Shown here: piece after piece, positions 34,047-48,015 of the stretch
How positions within the stretch are numbered: position 1 is the first letter of the stretch
How the letters are laid out: each line of letters opens with the position of its first letter
From: Cristatella mucedo
Lineage: Eukaryota > Bryozoa > Phylactolaemata > Cristatellidae
Length of the DNA: 64,000 nucleotides
Direction: 5' to 3'
Assembly (NCBI GenBank): GCA_009760855.2
Contig: WPIO01000119.1
Location: 48,501-112,500, forward strand
Made by a program: the position numbers and the translations under genes
The notes under the pieces: model-generated
The model's database searches: none
The model's input: only the letters and a program-made list of their open reading frames with translations
What the model was told of the DNA's origin: nothing

Positions 34047-37000
34047 AACAATGATTAGGCTCTAATTTCTAAAGATATCATGATGAGAAGATTGCATTCC
34101 ATGGATCCACTTTCCACTCCTGTAAGACAGTCGGTGTATGAGGTTTTATAAATCCAATGCTAATTCATTTTCTACATTGCCGCTACATCAGGTCTTAAGA
34201 TGAGTACCACTTACCGTCTTAATTAATCAAATTATAAATAGTTGGTGTATTAATGACTACCCGTCCGTGCTTAAGCTCGTTCTTTGGCAGTGCATCATAA
34301 TGGTATAAAGTCATTGCCTACACATATACGATCATGACATAGCTCCAGAGTGATACTTGTGTGCAACATTGTATGTAGCACTATGGAACGACGCAAAACC
34401 AGAATTTGGTTAATTGAATTGTTCAGTGAAGCTTAGTTGCAGTAAGGATGAATGGATGGCAAATTATAGCCCGACTACTTAATGTAGCTATGTTCGTCAA
34501 GTTAAGCAACCAAGCCACTGTTAATTTTTTAGTGTAGCATAGCTGAGCCATATATAGAAGTGCAAATTTCATTGTACATAGTTGCCAAATTTTCAAAATA
34601 AAAAGCTTTTAAATATTGTATTCTCTAAGCCCAAATCCACCAAGTTGATTTTGCTTTGTAAATACAAATGAAAAAAGAAAGGATTAATTGTTATCCGGCA
34701 CTGACAGCCACCTAGAGATAAATATTAGCACGGTCGGCTTCTACTTGCTTGCGATAATCAGAAACTACTAGAAATCTATGTCTAGCGATTAGGTCCGTAA
34801 ACACAAAGTTGATGTTACTTTTAAACTGTGCCCTTAGTGATATTTTTAATGCTACTACGATGGTACAGCTATTATGAGCTTCCTTTCAAGCACGGCAGGG
34901 AAAATTATTTACTAACTTACCTACGTAGCTACACTATTCATTCTCATAGTCGAAATGTTGTACTGAATTTTGCGTTGAATTATGAAATAGCGGGAGCAGA
35001 CCTTAGGTTTATGCTTCATTTGATTATGAAATTAAAGTATGTAGATTATTTTAGTTGAATGGATAAAAATTTAGAGCTTAAATAGGGCAGTCAGTCTTAG
35101 CACCGGTCCGCCGGGTCAGTGAGTCATGCCGGCTTTTAAGTTTTGAAGTAATTTAATATCGTGTGCCGGCAATTTGTCACCGGTACTAGATGATATAAAA
35201 ATATAAAGAGTAATAAAAAGTTGGTATGGCTCTGCAAAAAACCTAATTTTCTTACTAAGCACTTTACGTATGCTGAAAGAGAAGCATTTCCATTGGTTAG
35301 TCATACCATACACAGTTTAAGACACGGGAAAATTAGGGCAATTATCTTGGTAGAAGCAAATGCTGTGATGAACAGCCTGAACGGCAAGATCGGAGATGAC
35401 TGTGCACGTGGAGGTCTGGGGGAAGTATTTCTTATTGGTTTGCTGGAACAAGAGAATGAAGAGACGATGACGTGATCAACATGAGCTTGACATTGATACA
35501 CCTCTTGGTGGCTAAGCCGGTGTAAGTCGAAGATACGTGCTGCTATCGGGACGTTTGCGACAGATACGTCTAGCGTCTGACCTTTGCAATATAGGCGTGA
35601 ATCTGAGTAAACAGCCACGAAGATGACCTGCTGGGAAAACACTGCGGAAGTCCAAGTGCGATGTCACCGACGCTCAAAAATCTTAGCTGCGGTACCTTCA
35701 TCTAAGGATGCCCTGGCTTTACGATGCAACTTAGCTGTAAATGAGTAGACTGCCTTGTTCCCCTGCTACGTTAATCTAGCAAAAAGTCGTGATGGAGCCA
35801 ACATGTAGACTCCCTGCAGAGACAGCACAGCTTAGGTTTGTTGAGCCCCTTTCAAGGGTTAGGCATACGAGTTTTTAAATCTCGCTAGTTTGCCCATTGT
35901 TGATAAATTTTCCTATCGTCATTTAATTTGAGATGCAACTGAGAATAGAGATATTAACCAGTCACCACTCCATGCAAAACTACGGATGTAGATTGGGTGC
36001 CAATGCTTACTCACTACATACCGGTCAGCGGTCCGTTCCGATCTGCCGAACAAACGATAACTTTTAAATTGCGAGCGTATCTGAGCTCGGCTGTATTGGC
36101 TAATTCTCCGACAGCTTGCTGCAATTGTTTAGCCCAAAAAACCGATACCCACGATATAAGAAGTCGTTGACCAACATGAATTCGTGCGCCAGCTTTAAAG
36201 ACAAATGGTTCACATCTCCCTCCGTTCCTCACTGGCCAAGTTCCCTCTATTCAGTCCTCATAGTAACTAATTGCATTTTGAGTGTCACTCCGTATTATCT
36301 TACCAAGGCCCAGTCGGCTGAGCGAGGATTTAGTAAGAGGTAGACCGGCTTAAGGTGCCATATGCAGGTACCAAATTGAACTCGGCCACCACCCGTAGCT
36401 ATGCATCAGCCTAAGCTGGGCAACGAGAAGCCTTACACGGGAAATCCATTCCTTCTTTTCTCGAATAGAGCTGACCGTCGCCTCTTGCCCTTTCTCTCCT
36501 GTGGACCACTGGGAGCCAGAGCCCTCCGTGGCCATTTTGGCGGATACCCATGAGCAACCACTGCTAAAGCACCCAGGCCCTGCCCACTCAAGCGCACCAA
36601 TCGTCCCAGAAGCTCGGTCGCCCCGGATCTCCCACACCCCATACCCATGCCCATACCAAGATCGCCTCGTTCTCGCACGAGTCTCCTATCACATAAGGAG
36701 TTGTCTCGCCACCCGCATGCTTCTTCTTCAGCTCGCGTTCGATTTTGGTGGCGTCGACACGTTCATCGCGATTCAGGCGGTGTTTGGCAAGTGTGCTTTG
36801 AACTTTGAAAGCCCGTTCTCCCGATCCCAATCTGACGTCCGAATCTGGAGACCCGACCGAAGCTCAGCCAAACTCCACCCGACTGCAGATTGACATGGGC
36901 GCTTTAACTCCTAAAGGCACCCTTAAGTGTGATTTTTGTAAGGCAGGCCTATGCGCACCTATAAAATAGCAGACGCAACCCACGCCCACCCAGAACCCAT

Positions 37001-38255
37001 GGGTATGAATAGGCATAGTTGTGGGTTTGGGTACGAGTGCACAGTTGAGGGCTTTGTTGGGAACTGCATCATCGTGCTCTATTTCCTTTACTTTGACCAC
37101 CTGTTTCTACAAGACTCTTAGCCGCCGCGACTGTGTCTCCACCTGTTCATTCCTAAGCTAATAGTTCCTAAAAAAGCAGACAGCATGTGCTCTTACGATG
37201 CGACTGCACAGAGTCTCAGGCACCTGGTCTATTCACGTCGCTTAGGCCTGACCTACTTGCACAGTGATGAAAACTGGCCACGTGTAGCACCACCACAACT
37301 CGATCTGGCTCAGGTTCTATTCATTGCAGCTGGGTTGGTGCAATCTTAGTTGATAGCTGTGACTTCCAAGTCATCCAGCAACCCTGCTCGGATTGCTGTA
37401 CTCGTTCTACTTGTCTATCCTCATTTACTACTGCACGCCCGGCTTCCTATCTCTTTCCCTCCCTCCGTTCTTCCCGCCCTCCCTTCCTCCCTCCCCCTCC
37501 TCCCGCCCTCCCTTCCTCCCTTTCTCCATTATTTACGAATCCCGTATCGTTCTGGAAGACGCCAGCACAGTTCGCATTTTGTAATTGCCCTAGCTCTGCC
37601 TGTCCTGTTGAGGCAGCACTACTAGGTCTTTGAAAGTGCAAGATACAAGCTGAGATCTTATATAGTTGCTTTGAAATGCCAGGTTCACCAAGTGAACAGC
37701 TTTAGCCAATTTTGGCCAGCGAGAATTCCCTTTGATATTGTAGGCATACTTGCATTAGAGCCTTTCTGATTGTGTACTCTTTAGCAAAGGGCCCAAGTCA
37801 GAAACTTCAAAGATGACACGTGCAATACAGTTGTGCTGACATTGCGTTGTGTGTCTTGCCACTGCGAATGTGACTGCTCTATTTTTGCTCAATCGGCTAA
37901 ATTGGGCTCAGCAGAATATCACTCACAGAGAGATGCCATGCTGCACTACGTGGAAACCCGAACTGGTGGAGCCTCACTTTATGTTTTCTTGATAAAGCAC
38001 GGCTTGCAACGGCTCGAAGATCTGCTCTGGCCTCTTGCTAATATATCTCTTCCGAAACCTTTCCGTGTAGAGAACTAAGTACTCCTTCAGTAGAATTAAA
38101 ATACAATTTCTCTTTACGAGTGGGCTTACGACTCCTTCAACAACCAAGCATTGCTTGACCACTTTTTAGTGTGAGCCCCTGCAACCAGTCATCAGACAAG
38201 ACGTCCCAAACAGTTTCCCTAGCCAAAATTAGCCAGGGCAGCTTGGATTACCTTG
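34047..38255. other. No gene recognised; C/T-rich patch at 37455-37530
   Basis: Open frames of up to 130 codons (36501-36893 plus, 36350-36637 minus) overlap each other on both strands and contain no known motif. The CCCT-type tract at 37455-37530 is simple sequence. A cryptic ccatacccatgccc / gggtatgaata patch lies at 36640-37030. Confidence 0.35.
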
Positions 38256-39412
38256 CAATAATAATAATACGCTTGATAAAGCGCCTTCAGAGAACTTAAT
38301 CTCTTTCTATGAGCTTCAATGTAATGTATCTCCGTCTTTAACTCCACAAAGTCATAAAGACTATGTGGGCGTTACGCAGGAGAGTTTTGTATAGCATACT
38401 CACAGCCTAAGCGGCTTTCGGTACGCATTCGGTAGCCAACAGACTTCGTCTCACCCAATAAAGAGAAAGCGGGGAGTATAGCAGAGTCAGGAGAGCAGTT
38501 GAGGTAGTGAGTAGCATGGAAGTAGCAGCTCAGGACCGCTGACAAGAATGAGCCATAGTCGGCAGCAGGAGAGTAGTTGTCGTTGCTTAAGAATTGTGGA
38601 AGCGAGCTCCACAGTCTAGGACCGGCAGAGCTAAAGCTTCTGTCGTTAACGGTCTTTAAGCGGAAGAATGGAACAGGTAATTTATTGTCCACACAGAATC
38701 TGAGGGCGCGAAGAAGCTGACACTGGTGCAGCAGCTCAGCTAAGTACGGAGGAGCCAAGCCGGGCCTTGTGGGTCAGCGTAAGAACTTTGCTCTGTATCC
38801 ATTGCTCAACCGGCATCCAACCTAGCTCAGTTAGCAAAGGAGACAAGTGCTCAAACCTCTGGGACTTGAAGACTAGCCTTGCAGCCATATTCATAGTCAG
38901 CTGCAGTGGCCTATTTGCTCTCTTAGAGAAAAAGGGAATTGTGATAATCAAGCCAAGACCGAACTAAGGAGCTAGTTAAATTTTTCGTAAGCCATTGCTG
39001 AAGACAGCTCCTAATCTTGGATAGGGATCGGACGTGATGGCTAACTGTAGAAGCAGTCTTCTGAATGAAGCATTTAAAATTGAGGCATCTATCGAAAACC
39101 ACACCTAAATTTCGAGCATGTGATGATGGTCGCACAACATCATCACCTATTAGAAGAGCAAAGCCTTTTAATCCAGCCACACGCTTAGGATGTCCTATGA
39201 GTGGCAGTTCGGTTTTATCGTCATTTAGTTTCAAGAAGTTTTCCGACATCCAAGATCGAATGTCGGCAAGGCTAGCATTTAGTTTCTCAGTTGCTGCAGC
39301 AGATTCAGGCGGTTTGAATGACAAATACAGCAAAGCATCGTCAGCATTTACTATTGCTGCAAAGGAAACACGATCGAATGGTCAGTGGTAGCATGCTCAA
39401 CAAGAATGGGCT
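38256..39412 (-). mobile_element. LINE family A tail split by a LINE B insertion
   Basis: The left piece 38256-38320 holds the (AAT)n tail and agagaacttaatctctttct block. The right piece 39352-39412 resumes with ttgctgcaaaggaaacacg and cgaatggtcagtggtagc, the next part of the same 3' UTR. The sequence between is LINE B. Confidence 0.7.
38325..39348 (-). mobile_element. LINE family B, longest copy
   Basis: Minus-strand pieces run from the ADD half of the RT catalytic box (reading VNADD) through LNASLADIRSWMSENFLKLN, GDDVVRPSSHARNLGVVFDR, RLVFKSQRFEHLSPLLTELG and the C-terminus, then the tatctccgtc 3' end. Two or more frame breaks. It is 5'-truncated at the catalytic box. Confidence 0.85.
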
Positions 39413-42203
39413 TGTGACTACTGAGCCCTGAGTTTTAGCAATGTCAAGCCAGCAAGTAGCAAGGTCATGCCAGCATTAGTCCTTTGCTTACAACTGATTC
39501 TAATAACGTTCCAAATCTAGTCTGAGAAACAATTGCCTACTACACCTGCCAGATTATGACTGCCGAAATATTTTTTGCAGTTACTGAATCATCATGAATA
39601 GAGACAGCTGAGTGACAATTTGTGGTCGGGTAGCATACAAGCCCAAGTCATGTAATACTCAGGACGCTGAGCTCTAGGCTTTGAGCTAGGCAAAATTTTC
39701 GCTCGCTAGTGCAATTAAGGTAGTTGAAAGGTACCCTGTGAGTTTTTCTACATTGGGGCTGATGTTGGCCGCTTGCAGCCCCCTCTCGATGTTGAATGCA
39801 CAGCTCAGTGCTATGAATATGGACTTTCTATCTTAAGATATGTGCCGTCTTCGTTATTGCAGTTGCCCGGTACTGTCGACACACCTGCATGCATTAATGC
39901 TCAGCGACTAGCCATGATTCCAAAGCTGGATGGGTTTGCTGGCATTAGTCGCTCTTCGTTTGAGACTGGCTCCATTATGAGCACTACGTTTGCGGCCTAG
40001 TTCTGTCTGGATGCGGAAGCCACGCCATCCCATTTGTAACACTAGCACTTCGATGCATCCCGGATTACCTAGGGTACCAGCTTTCTGAACCGCTGGATCT
40101 GATATACCCATTCCCGTTGTAAAATTGATTAACCTCCTTTAGATGTTGCGGAAAAAATACCTTTGCCACTACATTAAGGGGTGATGGAAAGACTGGGTAT
40201 CTCGGTATCTCAGACCTCTCGTCCTCGGCAATGTACATTCCATTTGATTGGCAGCATTCTACAGGCACACTGCTCCTGGACCGCATTAGATTTAGAAGTT
40301 CCAAAAAGAGATCCCGAACTGGGCAAAGTCCTGGCATTCCTTCAAGCAAATGCCATTTAGCCTTGGAGTGCTGCCAAACCTTGCTACGAGTAAATACTTC
40401 TCAACTAGTGGCCCGACCTAATTCGAATTGGCATCAGGCTCAGTAGGGCTTCTCAACCTTACGAATTCCACAGTCTGCGAATTAAGGTCTACGTCCATCT
40501 AAGTTTTCCTAAGATATTACTTTACATGCTCATTGCTTTTAGCGATTCACTTGCAGTAGCCCCAAACAGGCTTTTTGCAACAGCATAAGGATCCTAAATT
40601 AGCCCAACTAGAGTACTGTTTTTTTTTATTACCTTAATTTTTGGTAGGATTCTGCTCTGACTAGTATCTTGAGTCGATCCCCAGCTTCGTTATAGGGACC
40701 CGTGTACTGCCGTTCTTGCAAGATTTGCTCACCAGAAGTCTCTTGCTCACCAACTTTAGCTGAAAGCAGGGTCGCCCACTGCTTCACCAGCTTCCTTTGG
40801 ACCAGGTTGCAAGTGTTCCTCAGTCCAATGTGTGGCTTCGCTACAGAACTCCATGTAGACAGCCCACACAAATCGCGGTGAAGTCGGTCGTTCGTCTCTG
40901 AAGGCCTACACACAAGCAGCGAGCTGCTGGCTCTCTAGAAAATTAACCTGCTCCCATTGATCTGCATTGCTCAGCACTGACTTTGAATCCGACTGGCCAT
41001 AAGCCTATCCGAGTTCCTATGAAGTCGTTGGGTTTGTATTTGACCATCGCTGCATTAAGCTAGCTGGGCCGGTACTTAATCTGACGTCAGTGCTTGAAGA
41101 ATATGGCTGTCGGCCGGCTTCAATCGGTAGCAAGCTTTTGTTCCTAGGGCTTTCGTGCTAAATTTTGCCTACACCTGTCACCTAATAACTGTAATACGCC
41201 ACAACTCTTCATTACCATTCACTTTTAGCAGTTTTTTCTGCCTGTCCAACACTCACTTTAGCTTCTGCTACTACAATTTTAGCTCTAAGATTTGGGCTTT
41301 TAAAGCCACTCCCCCACAGCTGTTTGTATCATTTAATAACAAATCCTTGATTGCCTAAGATCTTGTCTGGACATTGCTCTGTCGAAAGGCAATAGCTTAG
41401 GTCCTATCTCAGTTAAAGATTTCAGAATTTAAATATCAATATAGTTTAAATATCACATAGTTAGCCTTTCATTCACTTCTTGGAGGCCTTCCACTCCAGT
41501 AGGCAAAGCTCTGCAGGTAGCCATGGCAATCGTCTACGTCATTACAGTAACGAGTCTCACCTTCATCGGCCTGCGCTGCTCATCCAACAAGAAGCGGATC
41601 GACCTTAATGTCCTGTCATGCTCCCTTGCTCTGGCTTACTTTTCTCAAATACTTACTGCTCACGCCGTCCATCGAAACTCCATATCCACTGACCTATGTA
41701 ATTTTGCTGTGCTCATAACCAAGTCAATCGTTTTAGAGATTTAGCCGTTGCCTTCTTTCCGTTGAAACCCTGAAGCCAAATACCGAAGGTTGCCGCGACA
41801 TTCCCAGGCTTGGGTAAGACAATTACAGACAATTAGCAGTGGCCAAAAACGCGTACTAATTTTCAATTCGGGAGCTTTACACCAGGGTGCAGCTCTTCAG
41901 CATCACTTTCGATGTCTTCCACGTTAGCTTATACTGCAACACTCGTGGCAGGTGTGCAGGTCCTTACGTGAGATTTATTACTAACCAAGTCTAAAGAAAA
42001 CTTTATGTAATTTGAATTGGACATTGGATAAAGTAAGCACTATATACCGATGCCTGTAGAAGCAGACCTAGAGAAATATTCAGCTCTATAGCTTGGGTTT
42101 CGCAGTCCTAGTCCTTCTTTAGCGTCTAGCTTAAGAATACAATGAAAATGAATTGTAAGACTTGGTAGGTATAGCTCGTATCTATTCTTACGTGTATGTA
42201 TAC
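39413..42203. other. No gene recognised
   Basis: Minus-strand frames at 39908-40111, 40065-40349 and 40629-40913 are of moderate length but interrupted, and I recognise no family in them. Confidence 0.35.
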
Positions 42204-42325
<122 letters not shown>

Positions 42326-42484
42326 TCTAAATAAATGTATATGCAATTTATTTAACAGCACTACAAGAACTCAATTTCGAAGGCATGCTAATGCATACGC
42401 TCTCTAAGTACAGGTATACATGTATAAGATTTTACCGAGAATCTACGACAGACGAAGATATGCAACCGGTTGAGAAACTGGTCC

Positions 42485-43290
42485 TGCAAACTAAGCAGTC
42501 AAATCAGCCTATTTTCAGCTTCATAACATTGCTAAAATTCGGGCTTGTTTAGATAAAGATACCAAGTCCAAGTTGGTCCATGCATTCGTGACATCTCGTC
42601 TCGACTTCTGCAACTCACTGCTTACTGGCCTACCAGCATGTGCGATCAGGCGATTGCAGCTGGTGCAAAACTCTGCAGCTAGGCTTGTCTGTCGTGAGCG
42701 TCGCAGTTGCCACATTACTCCACTTCTCGCCGACCTGCACTGGCTACCAGTCAAGCAACGGATTGACTTCAAGGTTTTGTCGCTCACTTTTAGGTCCCTT
42801 CATTCTATGGCTCCAGCCTATCTCTCCGACATACTCTCTAATCAGGCTAAGCATCGTACCGCAAGCTTTTCGGAATCCAACAGTCTAGAAATACCTCGTA
42901 CAAACCTTAAATCCTTTGGAGACCGTGCATTCAGCTCGTATGCTCCCAAAGCCTGGAACTCCCTCCCGACCTGCGTCAGAACATCCCCTGACCTGACCAC
43001 ATTTAAAAGAAACTTAAAAACACCTATTTAGGACAGCATTTAGTGGGTCCCTGTGATTCGTCCTTGTTGTGCTTATGCGTGCTGACACTGTGCATGCTGC
43101 CACTCACCACATTTGCATGCTGACCCTGTGCATGTCACCCCTAACCATGTTATTCATTTTGTTTGTTTTTCAAGCATGATTTTACTTACTATTCTATTGC
43201 GTATCACTTTGCAGCAAATGTAAAGCGCCTAGAAAGAGATTGAGTTCTCTGAGGGCGCTTTATCAAGTGCAATATTATTATTATTATTAA
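42485..43290 (+). mobile_element. LINE family A, well-preserved 5'-truncated copy
   Basis: The frame 42573-43031 (152 codons) reads SRLDFCNSLLTGLPACAIRR, then LADLHWLPVKQRIDFKVL and RAFSSYAPKAWNSLPTCV. It is very close to the 19191-20204 copy, so both are probably recent. The 3' UTR and (ATT)n tail are complete. The end of the frame is altered by a 3-4 bp loss (KNLKTPI). Confidence 0.9.
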
Positions 43291-43682
43291 GTGAGAGAAA
43301 GAAAGTTTCAAGTAAAGGCATTTACCAGAAGTTGTATCTTCCTATTGGGTGCCCGGACTTCATCACTTTACTTACTTGACCTGCATGTATTTGTCCGTGC
43401 TGTTTTTCAACAATCTATAGCTCTCAGCAAGTACTATTAGTTGTAGAAAGCAGGAATTTTTCTCTCTACCAGCCTAGCTTTGGTTTGAGATCAGTTCTGA
43501 CCTTAGCTTGTCTTTTTATTTCCCTTTTAAGGAATCACAAAGTCGTTTTCAATGAAAGAACTGTAGGCACTTGCTTGCTTGCCGTTGTATGCATACATCA
43601 CAATAGCAGAACCTTTCTATTCGATTTCACTTTTTGCACTGATTTTAAGCGCCTCTTTGTGCAGGTCGGGTAACTTTCGAAT

Positions 43683-43822
43683 GGTGAGTTACATACGTAG
43701 ATGAGAGGTCTCACAAAAGCACCGACCAGCGTGGATGTTGTATCACTGTCTAAGTTGGCCCAAATTTTCGTACTACGGTGTAGCTGAAAGTGGGCAGACG
43801 CGACTGCGGAGCTGATCGGTAT
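43683..43822 (-). mobile_element. LINE family A remnant, old
   Basis: It follows the template gtgagttaca...ggtctcacaaa...gtggatgttgtatcactgtct...gtagctgaaagtgggcagac, with high divergence. Confidence 0.55.
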
Positions 43823-44329
43823 CTAGAGTCGCTGTCAAGTCAGGTCACACCTTCCAGCTAGTCTGATAGCCTTCACGGATGGCTACGAGGCTTCAGGGGA
43901 AGCGCTAGAAGAGGCATTTCCGGTGAAGCCCCTTAACTCAGTCTCTAAAGGTACTTTCCAGTGGGACAGCAGTTCCAATTTGGTCGACTCTCGCCTCTGT
44001 CGGTGGGTCGGCAATATAAATATCATAAATCTGACAACCTTTGACCACGTCGTGCTTTCGGTAAACTGCCCGAGGCTACGCCCGTAGGAAAAGCCTGCTA
44101 TATAGAGTTCCGTGTAAATATAGATTGTTTAATAGTCAATCAAGTATTTTCAGTTTTTGCATTTACTCAAAGGGTTAGTTCATATCCATGAATAGGATGC
44201 CGAAGCACAGGAATATTTAAGATCTGCGTGCCGCCGTGTATCTTTCCCGTCAAAGCGATTTAGAATTGCCTATGCAGCGTCATGGAAATAACGCTATATT
44301 TTCCGAATGCCTAACGGAATAGCTCCGAC
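43823..44329. other. No gene recognised
   Basis: Lies between two old LINE pieces. It may be the degraded joining part or an insertion. Confidence 0.3.
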
Positions 44330-44703
44330 ACCGTGAAGCACTTGTAGCTTGTTACTGCCACTGAGTACCAAAAGGGTGAAACGTCTCTGTGGGACTTGAC
44401 ACCGAGATTTCGTCCAGCTGCTAAAGTAGACGTGCTGGTAAAGCCCATTTTTAGGGTTATTGTTTCCAATTTCAGAGTAATGCTAGATCTGCCCATAACT
44501 AATAAGTTATTTGTATTGTCATTCAATTTGAGAAATTCTACTCCCATAGGCATGCATTTGGTCAGCAACACGTGCAGCAAGTAATTTAAGAGAGTTTATC
44601 GTACTGGAAGGCCAGAAGGGATTGAAGCCCAGGTACTGCAATATGCCATCTAGATAAAAATGCAAGCTTATATTATGCATGGAGTTTACATCGGCAAGAG
44701 AGA
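44330..44703 (-). mobile_element. LINE family A remnant, old
   Basis: Minus-strand reading gives KLNDNTNNLLVMGRSS and GRNLGVKSHRDVS. The RT catalytic box has been destroyed. Confidence 0.65.
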
Positions 44704-46057
44704 CTGTTTATCAATTTTGAGCTTGTTTCCTCTCTCTTTTATTGTGCAGTACAATTGATTTTATTTTAAGACTTAGTAGATTGCTGATTTTTGTCAGCAA
44801 GCAGCCGTAAATAGCAAAGACGCTCGGGCAGACGTAGCTTACTTGTATAAATAAGGAGTCGGGCCAGAGCCGCCTCCGTACTGGCTCAGCAACAACCAAT
44901 GAGCGTCCCCACTGGTGCGTCTGCTGCTCTCAGCCGGAAGAGGGCGTTGGCTGAACAAGTCGGGATGACCCAATATACTCTGTTCCCACCAGTGGCCGGT
45001 AAAGCGTTACTCTCGCGATACATAATGCCCCCATAGGTAGGCAGCAGGGCAGTGTCCTTAGTTGCTATAAGTCGATGTGCTTTGCCTGTAGGCTTGAGTC
45101 GTTGGCATGGCTGTTCGCGATGAATCCAGCTCCGATGTTCGAGGTATTCGCCTCCAAATGTCCGCGACAGCTCTCCGTAGGTGGGCTTGTAATAAAATCA
45201 CTAGTGTCAGCAGTATCGAGGTGCAGCTGCGAGTCAGTATAAACTTTGGCCTTGTTCGCTTACATTGTGCAGTACAGCTAGGTTTATTTATGCTAGAGCA
45301 GGTCATACGCTCATTTTCGACTCGCCTGCTACCATTTTCTGTACCTTGCAGCAGTATTCTATATGTGCATGAGTCAGGTCATGTTGATAGTGGACCCGCC
45401 GGTCACGGCTTGGCTACGGCTTGCATGGCACGATGCTGCCGTACTATCAGCGATTTGCAATAGCTTATACATCATGTATTATGTACAGCTCTTATATAAT
45501 TGAATAACAGTCGCGCTGCTCGCGGGTCTCTAAATAGATAATCTACTAACGTTTCACTTTGTGCTTTTCAGTTGACCCTACATTAACGTGCACTCAAAGC
45601 TAGCCATTGGCTAGGTCGGTTCTCCCTTGGGCAGCAGCAGAGTACAGCACAGCGCTCAGGGCCGTAACCGACATGCACGGCTGCTTGACATCAGCCAAAG
45701 CTTTGCACCGAAACGCATCGCTGGCCATCACTGGCCCAGTAGAATAGCCGATCAGTCAAGCGCACTGCTGGTGGGCTACTGATTGTGTCAGCCAGGCTAC
45801 CTTATGGATGCTGGGGGAACAGTCGGGGCTGGCAGCACGGTAAAAGTGAAGCTTGAAAAACTGGCTGTTAGTAACCAGGCTAAAAATGAACACGTCTTTT
45901 CAAAAATAAACCCCTTCGTTATTAAAACTTTGAATGGCAAACTTTCGTATCACGAGATTTCGAGGATTTCGACAGCACGTGAAAGTTTGAGGTATTGCTC
46001 TACCAAGTTCGGTCTGCTTATAGGTTACCACCAATCATTTGGTAAGTCGTTATATGC
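44704..46057. other. No gene recognised
   Basis: Open frames at 45058-45463 overlap on both strands. Nothing recognisable. Confidence 0.35.
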
Positions 46058-46134
46058 AGCATCTGTAAAGAGCCTAGAAAGAGATTCAGTTCTCTGAGGG
46101 TGCCGTGCAAGTGTATTATTTTATTATTATCATG
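46058..46134 (+). mobile_element. LINE family A tail fragment
   Basis: tgtaaagagcctagaaagag, the gttctctgagg block and a TTATTATT tail, directly before another copy in the same orientation. Confidence 0.75.
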
Positions 46135-46137
46135 CAG

Positions 46138-46660
46138 CGTCTAAGTCCCTTTAGGTCCCTTCATTCTTTGGCTCCAGCCTATCTCTCAGATATACTCCCC
46201 CATCAGGCCAAGCATTGTACCACCCGCTTTTCGGAATCCAACGGTCTACAAATACCTCGTACAAACCTCAAATCCTTTGGAGACCGTGCATTTAATTCGT
46301 ATGCTCCCAAAAGCCTTGAACTCCCTCCCGATCTGAGTCAGAACATCCCCTGACCTGACCATATTTAAAAGGAACTTAAAAACACACCTATTTAAGACAG
46401 CATTTAGTGGGTCCCTGTGATTCGTCCTTGATGTGCTTGTGCGTGCTGACACTGTGCATGCTGCCACTCACCACATTTGCATGCAGACCCTGTGCATGTC
46501 ACCCCTAACCATGTTATTCATTGTTTTTGTTTACCAAGCATGATATTACTCACCATTCAATTGCATTTCCCTTTGCAGCAAATGTAAAGTGCCTAGAGAG
46601 AGATTAAGTCCCCTGAGCGCGCTTTATCAAGTGCATTATTATTATTATTATTATTATTAA
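46138..46660 (+). mobile_element. LINE family A 3' copy
   Basis: It starts at FRSLHSLAPAYLSDILPHQA and continues through the C-terminus, 3' UTR and (ATT)n tail. One frame shift occurs in AWNSLP (reads KSLELPPDL). Confidence 0.88.
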
Positions 46661-47084
46661 ATGTTGGGAGAACAAGCATCCGGAGGCAGCATCGTGAACT
46701 TGAGTCGGCTTTATTGCTGATTCTACATGGCAGAAGTGGTATAAAACAGTGATTACTGAGAATCTAGTTTGGCATAACAGATGTATCATTGTATCTCTAG
46801 CATGCTCATTTGCAATGTGTGAATTTATTAGTTTCAGATAATCAAGCTTCCTTTTTTCTTCTTATGTTACTTTGACAACCTGTTGGTTTACTTTAACTGC
46901 TTCTCTTATGGCATGTCATGGCAAAACGAGGATATCGCCAGGTTTTATTCATGCTGTAGTCTTTCCAGAAATCACTAGTTGATGCTGTGGATGCTATTAA
47001 GACTGAGATTGGCGTTCGGCGTGTTCCCTTCTGGCGATCAGTTTCCTTAAAATTTATTGAGTTAAGTAATAATGCCGATACATT
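46661..47084. other. No gene recognised
   Basis: No feature recognised. Confidence 0.35.
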
Positions 47085-48015
47085 TGATTTAGCTCTCTCG
47101 AAGAATTCAATCTCTTTCTAGGCACTTTACATTTGCTGCAAAGGAAGCAAGATCGAATGGTTTGTGGTAGAATCTCAATGATAACAAGCATAAGTATGTA
47201 AAGTACGAATCATGTGGACCCACTTAAATGTAGTAATAAATAGGAGCGTCTTTAGTTTCATTTTAAATATGGTGAAGTCGGGGATGTCGTGACCCAAGTC
47301 TGAAGTGAATTCCAGACTTTGGGAGAGCATACGAATGAAAGGCATAGTCACCAAAGAATCTGAGGTTCGTGCGAGGTAAAGGTAAACGATTACATTCCAA
47401 AAAGCGGTGGTACGATGCTTAGCCTGGTGGAGTAGTAGATCTTATAGGTAGGCTGGAACCAAAGAATGAAAGGACCTAAAGTTGACTGGCAGAACCTTTA
47501 AGCCACCTAAAGTTGAGTGGCAGAACCTTGAATTCGATGCGTAGCTTGACTGAGAGCCAGTGCAAGTCGGCGACAAATGGTGTGATGTGGCAACTACAAC
47601 ACTCATGACGGACAAGCCTAACTGCAGAGTTTTGCACCAGCTGTAAGCGCCTGAGTGCACATGCCGGTAGACCAGCAAGACGGGAGTTACAGAAGTCGAG
47701 ACGGGATGTTACAAATGCGTGGACCAACTTGAATGTGGCATCTCTGTCTAAACAATTTAAGCTATGCCATGTAGCTGAAAGTAGGCAGACTTGACTGGAG
47801 CTCATTTGGTCATCTAACGAAAGGTCACTTTGGGACAGGACACCTAGATTTCGTGCAGACTCAACAAGATGTATGCTGGAAGAGCCGATTTCGAGCGTTA
47901 ACCTTTCCAATTTCTGAATCACACTTGATTCACCCATAAACAGTAAGTTTGTTTTATCATCTTTCAATTTAAGAAAGTTTGCTGCAATCCATATGCTAAT
48001 GGTAATGTATGCAGA
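47085..48015 (-). mobile_element. LINE family A, long diverged copy
   Basis: The minus-strand frame 48078-47476 covers SIWIAANFLKLKDDKTNLLF to HWLSVKLRIEFKVL. A 28-bp tandem duplication (47479-47506 and 47507-47534, acctaaagttga..tggcagaacctt) lies within it. The 3' UTR is shortened and has no clear ATT tail. Confidence 0.85.

Noticed and set aside
36350-36893. Gene in the overlapping frames on both strands
   Set aside because: Frames overlap on both strands, match no family and lack splice signals with matching phases.
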